From assembly GCA_044356305.1 (NCBI GenBank), contig JBIKWM010000011.1, positions 26,865-90,864 on the forward strand: a stretch of DNA of 64,000 nt, written 5' to 3'. The stretch is from JBIKWM01 sp044356305. GTDB taxonomy: Bacteria > Bacteroidota > Bacteroidia > UBA10329. Within the stretch, counting starts at the first letter, position 1, and every line of letters begins with the position of its first letter. The notes beneath the pieces were generated by a model. It made no database searches. It worked only from the letters and a program-made list of their open reading frames with translations, and had not been told where the DNA came from. The position numbers and the translations under genes were made by a program. This document shows positions 15,243-22,840 of this stretch, piece after piece.

Positions 15243-18016
15243 TGGAGTTACAATTAGAGAATTTAAAATATCAGGACACCGCTATTCAAGCGGTTATTAA
15301 AGTGTTTGACGGAACTGAGAAAAACACTTTTGACAATGCTTGTATTGAAGGCATCCGTTCTAATTTTTGCAAACTAACAGCAAAACAATTAACTGACAAC
15401 ATCAAAGCCATTGCAAAAGAAAACGGCATTGACGATGAAACAGCAAAGTATTCATCAGATAATGATTTATGTATTGAAATGGAAACGGGAACAGGTAAAA
15501 CACTTGTTTACATCAAGACCATTTACGAGTTACATAAGCATTATGCTTTTACTAAGTTCATCATACTTGTTCCTTCAATTGCAATTAGACAAGGAACATT
15601 AGGAACATTCAAAACTTTTGAAAAACAACTTGAAAGCATTTACGGTTTTAAAGTTCAGGCTTTTGATTATGACAGTAAGAAACTAAATAAAGTAACCAAC
15701 TTTATTGAAGAACAGCATCCGCAAGTTATGATTATGACAACTGGTGCTTTTTCTTCTGACGATAGAATTTTAAACCGAACACAAAGAGAAGATTTGTTTA
15801 ACAACCTTCCTTACATTGACGCTATTGCTAAAGTTCGACCATTCATTTTTATGGACGAGCCACAGGAAGGAATGGACAGCGACAATATGATGGAACGTTT
15901 AAAAACACTTTCAGCAGACGAAAGAAAAGAACGATACAGCACAAAGGAAAACGAAAGAGAAAAAACAATCTTCAAAACACTTGACCCACTTTTTAAAATT
16001 CGTTATTCGGCAACACACAAAACCGTTAAGAATTTATTGTATCGTTTAACTCCTTACGACAGCTACAAGCAAGGGCTGGTAAAGAAAATTGAAGTATTGA
16101 CCGTTACAGAGAAAAACGATGAAGCAACTATAAAAATTGAATTGACCGAAACACAAAACGGAACAAGCGAACCGAAAGCAAAAGTAAAAGCCTGGAAATT
16201 GAAAGCAGGAAAGTTTGTTTTTGAAGAGACAAGTTGGCTAAAAGTTGGCGATAACTTAGGCGACAAAACAAACAACCCAAGTTATTTAAACTATAAAGTT
16301 GAACGCATCAACAAAAGTTTAAAAACTCAAAAATGGAGCATCACTTTTACAAATGGTGTTGAGCTTTTTGAAAAGCAAACATCAGGAAACGTAGAAAATA
16401 TTTGGGCTTTGCAGTTGGAGTGGCTTATACATCGCCACTTTGCAAAATCTCAAAAATTACAACCGAAAGGCATAAAAGTTTTGAGTTTGATATTCATTGA
16501 CAAGGTTTCAAACTATATGGGCGAAGACCCCAAAATAAAAAACCTATTCGTTGAAAAATACAAAGCCATTTATCCCGAATACAATGATGGCAAAGTTCCA
16601 ACAGCCCAACAAATTCACGAATTGCAAGGTTACTATTTTGCCCAAAATGCAAAAGGCGAATTTTCAGATAATGAAGGAGGACTAAAGGAACAAAAGAAAA
16701 TTTACGAACTGATTTTACAAAAGAAAGACGAGTTGCTGACCATTGGAAACGCTATTGAATTTGTGTTTTCTCATTCTGCTTTGGGTGTTGGTTGGGACAA
16801 TCCTAATGTATTCAACATTGCAACACTCAATACAGCATATTCAGAAATTCGTAAACGCCAAGAAATAGGTAGAGGTTTGCGGATTTGTGTAAACCAACAA
16901 GGACAAAGGGTTTATGATGCTTTAAATGCAGAAGATGCAGACAGAGTAAATCAATTGACAGTTATTCCTAACGAAACTTATGAAACTTTTGTAACGCAAT
17001 ACCAAAAGGAAATTAAAGATGTTTACGGAACAACTTCGGCAGGTGCAGGTATGTCGCATACACACAAAGGGAAACCACAAAACGAAGTAAGTTTCAAACG
17101 CAATACAAATACTTCTATTGATGAAGCATTTAAACGCTTCTGGAAATCATTGGCTAAAAAGACAGATTATGTAATTGCCTTTGATGAAGAAAATCTAATT
17201 GCAAAAGCAACCGAACAAATAAACCTGATAACTATTTCAGATTATGTTGCAGAAGTAAGTAGCAGAAACATTGGAACAATTACGGAAGATGGAATTGAAG
17301 ATAGTTTTGGCGGAACGGAAACCTATAAACTGAAAGCAAAATTTACACCTTTAGATTTGGTGGAAGAACTAAGCGAAAACACAGGCTTGAGTTATACAAC
17401 GCTTTTCAAAATTGTAAATAACATTACCAATTTAGACCACATCATTAAAAATCCACCGCAATACATTCATACGGCTGCTGGAATTATTCGCAACATAGAA
17501 CTGGACGAAATGCTTCGGGGCTTGGATTATCATTTAACTGGAGAAGATTTTCCTTTCAGCTTTAACGACTTCGTTAGAAATGTTTCCAAATCAGATTATG
17601 TGGAAACGCCAAACAGAGGAGTGTTTGACAAAATGCTTATTGACAGTAATGTGGAATATGATTTTGCAAAAGCATCTGACAATCAACCCGACATTGTGTG
17701 TTTCATTAAGTTACCAAGTTGGTATAAAATCAGAACTCCTATAGGCGAATACGAACCCGATTTTGGTTTAGTAATGAAACGAAAAAGTTTAAAAACAGGC
17801 GATGAAACAGAATATTACTTTGTAATTGAAACCAAAGGAACAAACGACATCAACGATAAAAAAGCATTGACCGAAAGCGAAGTGTATAAAATAAAATGTG
17901 CGATGAAACACTTTGAAACTTTGGGTGTGGAAGTGCATTACAAAGCTCCTGTAAAAGAATATAACTACTTCCAAAGGGAAGCTGAAAAAACAATTAACGC
18001 ATTAAACGAAAAATAG
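15242..18016 (+). CDS. res: Type III restriction endonuclease subunit Res
   Basis: A 924-residue translocase-nuclease that cuts DNA when unmodified sites meet. The N-terminal SF2 helicase has Walker A METGTGKT (Lys86), motif II as DEPQ (205-208) rather than DEAD, and motif VI RQEIGRGLR near residue 540. The C-terminus has a PD-(D/E)xK nuclease site: Asp840 in EPDFG, then Glu863-Thr-Lys865 in VIETKG. It overlaps the regulator by one base and ends three bases before mod. AT-rich codon use sets the operon apart from its neighbours. Length and motifs look intact. Res before mod is the reverse of the classic mod-res order. Confidence 0.93.
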   Translation: MELQLENLKYQDTAIQAVIKVFDGTEKNTFDNACIEGIRSNFCKLTAKQLTDNIKAIAKENGIDDETAKYSSDNDLCIEMETGTGKTLVYIKTIYELHKHYAFTKFIILVPSIAIRQGTLGTFKTFEKQLESIYGFKVQAFDYDSKKLNKVTNFIEEQHPQVMIMTTGAFSSDDRILNRTQREDLFNNLPYIDAIAKVRPFIFMDEPQEGMDSDNMMERLKTLSADERKERYSTKENEREKTIFKTLDPLFKIRYSATHKTVKNLLYRLTPYDSYKQGLVKKIEVLTVTEKNDEATIKIELTETQNGTSEPKAKVKAWKLKAGKFVFEETSWLKVGDNLGDKTNNPSYLNYKVERINKSLKTQKWSITFTNGVELFEKQTSGNVENIWALQLEWLIHRHFAKSQKLQPKGIKVLSLIFIDKVSNYMGEDPKIKNLFVEKYKAIYPEYNDGKVPTAQQIHELQGYYFAQNAKGEFSDNEGGLKEQKKIYELILQKKDELLTIGNAIEFVFSHSALGVGWDNPNVFNIATLNTAYSEIRKRQEIGRGLRICVNQQGQRVYDALNAEDADRVNQLTVIPNETYETFVTQYQKEIKDVYGTTSAGAGMSHTHKGKPQNEVSFKRNTNTSIDEAFKRFWKSLAKKTDYVIAFDEENLIAKATEQINLITISDYVAEVSSRNIGTITEDGIEDSFGGTETYKLKAKFTPLDLVEELSENTGLSYTTLFKIVNNITNLDHIIKNPPQYIHTAAGIIRNIELDEMLRGLDYHLTGEDFPFSFNDFVRNVSKSDYVETPNRGVFDKMLIDSNVEYDFAKASDNQPDIVCFIKLPSWYKIRTPIGEYEPDFGLVMKRKSLKTGDETEYYFVIETKGTNDINDKKALTESEVYKIKCAMKHFETLGVEVHYKAPVKEYNYFQREAEKTINALNEK

Positions 18017-18019
18017 GAA

Positions 18020-20095
18020 ATGGAAAATATAAATGACCTAATGCCATTGAGCAACGACTGGAACAAAGAAAGATTAACGCAGTTAAAACATCTTTTCCCT
18101 GACTTGTTTACCAATGAAGGCAAACTAAATATAGAAGAGCTTAAAAAAGTTGTTGACCCTGCAAGCGTTTCAGAAACTGAACGCTATGAGTTTCGATGGT
18201 TTGGCAAAAGTGCTTCAAAAAGAAATGCATATACTCCAAGCAATGCGACACTAATGTTTCAAGAAGATAGAAGTGTAAATCCAACTGAAAGTGAGAACAT
18301 CATAATTGAAGGTGAAAACTTGGAAGCCCTTAAACTTCTAAGCAATAGTTACAGAGACCAAGTAAAGTGCATCTACATTGACCCACCCTACAATACAGGC
18401 AGTGATTTAATTTACAATGACGATTTTTCACAGGATAGAAAGGCTTATTGGGAAGATGCCGGAATTACTGAAAACGGAATAAAAATAGACACAAATATTG
18501 AAATTGACGGTCGTTATCATAGTAACTGGTTAAATATGATGTATAGCCGTCTTTTAATCTCCAGAACTTTATTAAAAGATGATGGAGCAATATTTATTTC
18601 TATCGATGACAATGAAGTCCATCATCTCAAAAAACTTTGCGATGAAGTATTTGGAGAAGAAAACTATATAAACACTGTTTCTATAAAAGCTAAACCATCA
18701 GCAGGTGCAAGTGGTGGCGGTGAAGATAAACGCCTTAAGAAAAACACAGAATATTTAATGATATATGTTAAGAATAGAGACATTGAAGCTCTTGACTTAG
18801 ATAAGGCTTATGATGAAGTTAAATTGACTGACCATATCCAGTATATGCGTGATGAAAAGAAAAGTTGGAAATACACAAGAGTATTAAAGGAATTTGGCAC
18901 GAAAGAACTTACAACTACTGTAAAAGATGGTGATGGAAATGACATTAAAATATATACTCACAGCGACTTTGTGATGAAATCCATTTCTGAATTAGTTGAA
19001 GAAGAGAATATTTCAGAAGAAGAAATTTATAAAAAATATTTTACAACTGTTTTTCGTGATACAAATGCTCAAAGCTCAATTCGTGGAAGAGTTATGAGTG
19101 CTATTGGAAAAGAAGATGGTTTATTTAGCATTGAGTATATTCCCCGTAGCGGAAGAAATAAAGGTCAAATGACAACTGTATATTACAAAGGAACAAACAA
19201 AGACCAAATTGCTTGGCTGAAAGATATAGCGGTTGAAAACGGAACAGATATAACTATTAGAGCAAAAACTGGAACACTTTGGTTAGATTTTAATTGGAAT
19301 AATGTTTCAAAAGAAGGTGATATTTCGTTTCCGAATGGAAAAAAACCAATTGCTTTTATTCAGCGTATGTTGGAACTTTCTACCAATGCAGAAAATGAAG
19401 ATTTAATACTTGACTTTTTTGGAGGTAGTGGTTCGACTGGTCATTCTGTTTTGGATTTAAACAATAAAGATAATGGTAATAGAAAATTTATCCTTGTTCA
19501 ATTACCTGAAAGCACAGAAAACGAGCCTGACTTAGTTAAGGCTGGTTACAAGAAAATAAGTGATGTGACTATTGATAGAAATAAAAAAGTAGTTGAAAAA
19601 CTTATTGAAGAGAAGAAAAACAAACAGCCTGACTTGTTTACCAACGGACACAAGGAAGATGCAATAAAAGGTTTAGGCTTTAAGGTTTTCAAATTGGTAA
19701 AATCAAACTTCCCAAGAGTTGAGTGGGCTCCCGATGTGGACAAAACAGAAGAAGAAAATATTGCATTGCTCAAAAAATACATTGCCGACAAAGAAGCCCA
19801 ATTGGTAACAGCTTTTAATCGCAACGAATTATTGACGGAGATTTTATTGAAAAATGGTTTTCAACTAAACTACAAAGCCGACAAGCAAGACCAGTTTAAG
19901 AAAAATGAAATTCTATTAGCGACAGACGGAATAAAAGAAACATTGATTTGCTTAGATGTTACTGTAGAAGCCGAAACAGTAGAGTATTTCAAAAAGCACA
20001 CAGACAAAAAATTCATTTGCCTTGAACGAGCATTGGACACGACAAACAAGTATAATTTAAAACATTATTTAGGCGACCTATTCAACGCATTTTAG
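18020..20095 (+). CDS. mod: Type III DNA methyltransferase subunit Mod (N6-adenine)
   Basis: A 691-residue beta-class adenine methyltransferase that recognises and protects the target site and guides Res. Motif IV is DPPYNTG (Asp121-Tyr124). The AdoMet-binding motif I, DFFGGSGSTG (from Asp465), comes after it, giving the beta-class order, with the target-recognition region between. The segment KVDPASVSETERYEFRWFGK near the N-terminus is typical of type III Mod. It starts three bases after the res stop. No simple repeat tract is seen in the gene, so it is not an obvious phasevarion Mod. Confidence 0.93.
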   Translation: MENINDLMPLSNDWNKERLTQLKHLFPDLFTNEGKLNIEELKKVVDPASVSETERYEFRWFGKSASKRNAYTPSNATLMFQEDRSVNPTESENIIIEGENLEALKLLSNSYRDQVKCIYIDPPYNTGSDLIYNDDFSQDRKAYWEDAGITENGIKIDTNIEIDGRYHSNWLNMMYSRLLISRTLLKDDGAIFISIDDNEVHHLKKLCDEVFGEENYINTVSIKAKPSAGASGGGEDKRLKKNTEYLMIYVKNRDIEALDLDKAYDEVKLTDHIQYMRDEKKSWKYTRVLKEFGTKELTTTVKDGDGNDIKIYTHSDFVMKSISELVEEENISEEEIYKKYFTTVFRDTNAQSSIRGRVMSAIGKEDGLFSIEYIPRSGRNKGQMTTVYYKGTNKDQIAWLKDIAVENGTDITIRAKTGTLWLDFNWNNVSKEGDISFPNGKKPIAFIQRMLELSTNAENEDLILDFFGGSGSTGHSVLDLNNKDNGNRKFILVQLPESTENEPDLVKAGYKKISDVTIDRNKKVVEKLIEEKKNKQPDLFTNGHKEDAIKGLGFKVFKLVKSNFPRVEWAPDVDKTEEENIALLKKYIADKEAQLVTAFNRNELLTEILLKNGFQLNYKADKQDQFKKNEILLATDGIKETLICLDVTVEAETVEYFKKHTDKKFICLERALDTTNKYNLKHYLGDLFNAF

Positions 20096-20179
20096 CCAAC
20101 GCATTTGGTAGCACATTTGCATTTTTTGCCAACGCAAAAGCCAAACAAAAAAATGCAAAAGAGCTACCAAGCCAACGCA
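20095..20179. terminator. Long hairpin flanked by GCCAACGCA repeats, after mod
   Basis: TTGGTAGC (20105-20112) pairs with GCTACCAA (20163-20170), and inside it TTTGCATTTTTTG (20116-20128) pairs with CAAAAAAATGCAAA (20146-20159). GCCAACGCA occurs at 20095, 20128 and 20171, once at 14764 and once as GCCAACGCT at 14731, so both ends of the island share the word. It may terminate the operon. Confidence 0.55.
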
Positions 20180-20229
20180 CAAAGACACTGCAAACAATGA
20201 ACAGACAAGCAACGACAGACAGAACGCCA

Positions 20230-20363
20230 GCACCTAACAGCGGTTTGGCAAAAGTGGCGGTTTCGTTCTCCGCAGACACATTTGTGGTTAAAGAAAGTTC
20301 AGTTCTCCGCATCAACATTTGTGGTGAAAATCGCCACCTTCGCCAAGCCGCAAAACGTTATGT
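20230..20363 (+). other. Candidate attC-like recombination site
   Basis: An imperfect palindrome of about 134 bases. It opens with R''-like ACCTAAC (20232-20238, RYYYAAC), followed by GCGGTTTGGC (20240-20249). The right arm has GCCAAGCCGC (20342-20351, one mismatch to the left arm) and ends with R'-like GTTATGT (20357-20363). GTGGCG/CGCCAC extends the stem inwards, and the loop region contains two copies of GTTCTCCGCA...ACATTTGTGGT. GCACCTAAC is the exact complement of the cassette's left end (14666-14674), as expected for an integron cassette. GTTATGT fits GTTRRRY imperfectly. Host-like GC content resumes just after it. Confidence 0.6.
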
Positions 20364-20529
20364 GTTATTATGAAAACCCCCAGCCCGCTCAAGCCTTCCT
20401 TCGGTTCTCTTGGTCGGCCTTAAAGCAAAGCGGTTTGCAACCGTGGGCTAAATCCCCCATTTGAAAAGAGCCAGGGCCCTGTCACTCCATTGAGCGCCTT
20501 TGTGGTAATCACACCGGGTTCTCAGCCCC

Positions 20530-21963
20530 TCACCGCATCACAGCCACGCGCTCACACGTGTGGTAGTGGCCATGTGTGGCCAGGCGCACCTGATACAGCC
20601 CGTTGGGCAGATGGTCGAGCGTCAATGTACCGTTCCGGGCAATGGCATACGTGCCAAGCAGTCGGCCCATGGCATCGGTCACGGTGGCCGTGGTGCCCGT
20701 GGTGAGCGTGCCATTGTCGCGCAGGCGCACGGTGCCCGTGGTAGGATTGGGGAACAGCAGCGGCAGGGCCTCGGGTGCCGCTTCCCCGCTCACCGCCACT
20801 GCACAGGGCGCATTGCCCGCCCCGGTGCCAGTCAGGCTCAGGGCCTTGTCATACAGCGCATCCACCACATACAGGTTATCGCCTTCGGCATTGCTCAGCA
20901 CCGCCACCCCTATGCCGTTCTGAGGGTCGATGTACACATCGGTCGATGCCCCGTCCTCGCCCCCGTTGTGCCCCCACAGGGCCACGGTGCCCCCTCCGCT
21001 CAGGTAGATATCCTCGAGGTACCAGCTCAGGCCCTGCGTGGGCTCAATGGCAGGCACCTGCGGGGTGAGCATCTGCCCCACCGTGGCCGGTGGCAGCACG
21101 GTGTGCCCTGCATAGTTACCCCCTTGCAGATAGGCAGTCATGAAGCGGGCCAGGCCCCGCACATCGGAACGTAGCAACCCGTTGGGATAGTCGGCAAAAC
21201 CCATGTGGGGCAATGCCTCATACTGCCCGCCCGACCACAGATGGGGCCTCGCCACCGTGGCCGTGTCGAGCCCTGCCAGGAACCACGAGGTGCGGTCCAT
21301 GCACAGAGGACTGAAAATGTGCTGTGCGCAATAGGCATCGAAGGGCATCTGCGTCACCCGCTCCACCACATACCCGGCCAGGGCCGAAGCGATATTGCTG
21401 TACTCGTATGTGGTGCCGGGTGCAGCACCGAGGAAGTTGTCCTGCGCACTGTAATCGGCCCCGCTGGGCGAGAAATACCGCTCCATCACCTCCGCCAGCG
21501 TCAGCGTGGGGTCGCCAACGCTGTAGTAGGTGTCCATGGCCGTGTAGTTGTCGGCAATGGACGAGGTGTGGGTCAGCAGCATGCGGGCCGTGATGGGCAC
21601 ATCCGCATGCACCGGATGGCTCACTGCGAACGGCAGATGTAGGCTGATGTCGGCATCGGGGTCCACCATGCCCTGGCTCACCAGTTGCATCAGGGCCGTG
21701 CCCGTGAACAGTTTGGAAACGGAGGCCAGCAGGAACACCGTGCTATCGGTCATGGCCAGGCCGGCAGGCTCATCGGCATAGCCATAAGCCTGGAGCCACA
21801 CCACTTCGCCATCCTTCACAATGACGGTGGCCATGCCCGGAATGTGCTCGGCCTGCATCTCGCCTGCAATAAAGGCATCGAGGTCCGCATCGGGGTTCGG
21901 GTTCTGCGCCACAGCCCGCAGGCAGGCCACCAGCAGCAGGGCTATGATAGGTAGGCGCGGCAC
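20530..21963 (-). CDS. Serine beta-lactamase-fold hydrolase with T9SS sorting domain
   Basis: A 477-residue exported enzyme of the beta-lactamase / PBP4* family (serine hydrolase, PF00144). The active-site motifs are Ser81-x-x-Lys84 (ASVSKLFTG), Tyr188-Ser-Asn190 (YEYSNIA) and a late WGHNGGEDG, equivalent to the K/H-T/N-G box. A type A sorting domain (LLFPNPTTGTVRLRD ... LPNGLYQVRLATHG) ends the protein, so it is probably secreted or surface bound. The real substrate may be a D-amino-acid peptide or ester; antibiotic hydrolysis is not implied. The GTG at 21963 starts the signal peptide directly (PRLPIIALLLVACLRAVAQ). An ATG at 21996 lies inside a REP palindrome and would add 11 residues. Confidence 0.82.
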   Translation of the reverse strand: MPRLPIIALLLVACLRAVAQNPNPDADLDAFIAGEMQAEHIPGMATVIVKDGEVVWLQAYGYADEPAGLAMTDSTVFLLASVSKLFTGTALMQLVSQGMVDPDADISLHLPFAVSHPVHADVPITARMLLTHTSSIADNYTAMDTYYSVGDPTLTLAEVMERYFSPSGADYSAQDNFLGAAPGTTYEYSNIASALAGYVVERVTQMPFDAYCAQHIFSPLCMDRTSWFLAGLDTATVARPHLWSGGQYEALPHMGFADYPNGLLRSDVRGLARFMTAYLQGGNYAGHTVLPPATVGQMLTPQVPAIEPTQGLSWYLEDIYLSGGGTVALWGHNGGEDGASTDVYIDPQNGIGVAVLSNAEGDNLYVVDALYDKALSLTGTGAGNAPCAVAVSGEAAPEALPLLFPNPTTGTVRLRDNGTLTTGTTATVTDAMGRLLGTYAIARNGTLTLDHLPNGLYQVRLATHGHYHTCERVAVMR

Positions 21964-21983
21964 AGGAGGTGAATGTACTCCGT

Positions 21984-22101
21984 AGAGACGTAGCATGCTA
22001 CGTCTCTGTTGTGGGTGAATGAATAAGAAAAGAGACGTGCCATGCTCCGTCTCTGTTGTGGGTGAATGAATAAGAAAAGAGACGTTGGATGCAACGTCTC
22101 T
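21984..22101. repeat. Tandem REP array, three 47-base units
   Basis: A perfect 24-base palindrome at 21984-22007 (core GACGTAGCATGCTACGTC) is followed by two diverged copies at 22031-22054 and 22078-22101, spaced exactly 47 bases. The spacer GTTGTGGGTGAATGAATAAG is repeated too. The last copy overlaps the RAYT stop codon (22100-22102). Confidence 0.9.
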
Positions 22102-22675
22102 ATAGGTTAAACCTGTCCTCATCCCATGTCAATGGATTGTTCAGGATGTAATATCTGTTCACATCATGATTCTTTGGATCGCGGATAATATGATCGTGAT
22201 ACCGCGTCTGCCATGCAAAATCCACATGAATCTCGCGGGTCAATCTGGACACGGCAGATTTATAAGATCTGATGATTGTAGCCAATGATCCTGTTTTTGG
22301 GGAAATGGCAGCCATTACCTCATTCTTTGGTAGAGACGTTGCATGGAACTTTTCCGAATCAGGAAGAAGAGATGATGCATGCAACCTCTCACCAATTCCG
22401 TTATGGTCAATGACAATGATTCCGTGAACATGATTCGGCATCACAACAAATTCATCGAGATGAATAAACGGGAAATGTTCTGGTAATTTCTGCCAACATT
22501 CATTTGCAATCTGACCAAGTGGCGAGTTCATCATAGTCCCATCGACCACTTCACCAAAGAAATGTTGACGGCCATGCGTACATATGGTCACAAAATAGGC
22601 CGCATCGCTTCCATAGTTCCACCATGGCGCGCGGGCCGTTGGAATGCGAAATCTATTGCGAAATAGGTCCGCCAC
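22100..22675 (-). CDS. REP-associated tyrosine transposase (RAYT, IS200-like)
   Basis: A 191-residue Y1/HUH transposase of the RAYT family, which cuts and moves single-stranded REP hairpins. The opening NRFRIPTARAPWWNYGSDAA then YFVTICT, the HUH motif His82-x-His84 in MPNHVHGI, and the C-terminal FAWQTRYHDHIIRDPKN and RYYILNNPLTW are the family's landmarks; a Tyr in the last helix is the expected nucleophile. REP arrays lie on both sides (21984-22101 and 22701-22840). Residues about 94-115 (GERLHASSLLPDSEKFHATS) are an insert encoded by two diverged REP halves in frame. The gene appears intact. Confidence 0.9.
   Translation of the reverse strand: MADLFRNRFRIPTARAPWWNYGSDAAYFVTICTHGRQHFFGEVVDGTMMNSPLGQIANECWQKLPEHFPFIHLDEFVVMPNHVHGIIVIDHNGIGERLHASSLLPDSEKFHATSLPKNEVMAAISPKTGSLATIIRSYKSAVSRLTREIHVDFAWQTRYHDHIIRDPKNHDVNRYYILNNPLTWDEDRFNL
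22332..22390. repeat. Two diverged REP halves inside the RAYT coding region
   Basis: AGAGACGTTGCATG at 22332-22345 and GATGCATGCAACCTCTC at 22374-22390 match the two halves of the REP palindrome, facing as an inverted pair about 30 bases apart. On the coding strand they are read in frame as GERLHAS and KFHATSL. Confidence 0.75.
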
Positions 22676-22700
22676 GGTTTCAAATGTATTTCAAAATTGT

Positions 22701-22840
22701 AGAGACGTAGCATGCTACGTCTCTGTTGTAGATGAATGAATAAAGAAAAGAGACGTAGCATGCTACGTCTCTACAAGGCACCACGTTGGCCCGTCCTCCG
22801 TAGAGACGTTGCATGCAACGTCTCATCATCTACGTCTCTA
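22701..22840. repeat. REP array upstream of the RAYT gene
   Basis: Perfect 24-base palindromes at 22701-22724 and 22749-22772 (core GACGTAGCATGCTACGTC), a third palindrome with core GACGTTGCATGCAACGTC at 22803-22824, and a half copy TACGTCTCTA at 22831-22840 that supplies the stop codon of the next gene. The first spacer repeats the GATGAATGAATAAAGAAA word of the other array. Confidence 0.9.

Noticed and set aside
20282..20464. 60-codon open frame in the right-end hairpin region
   Set aside because: It crosses the attC-like palindrome and the island boundary, with no start context or domain.
21984..22840. CRISPR-like array from regularly spaced repeats
   Set aside because: Spacers are themselves repeated, the repeats are perfect palindromes, there are few units, and no cas gene is present; the RAYT explains them better.
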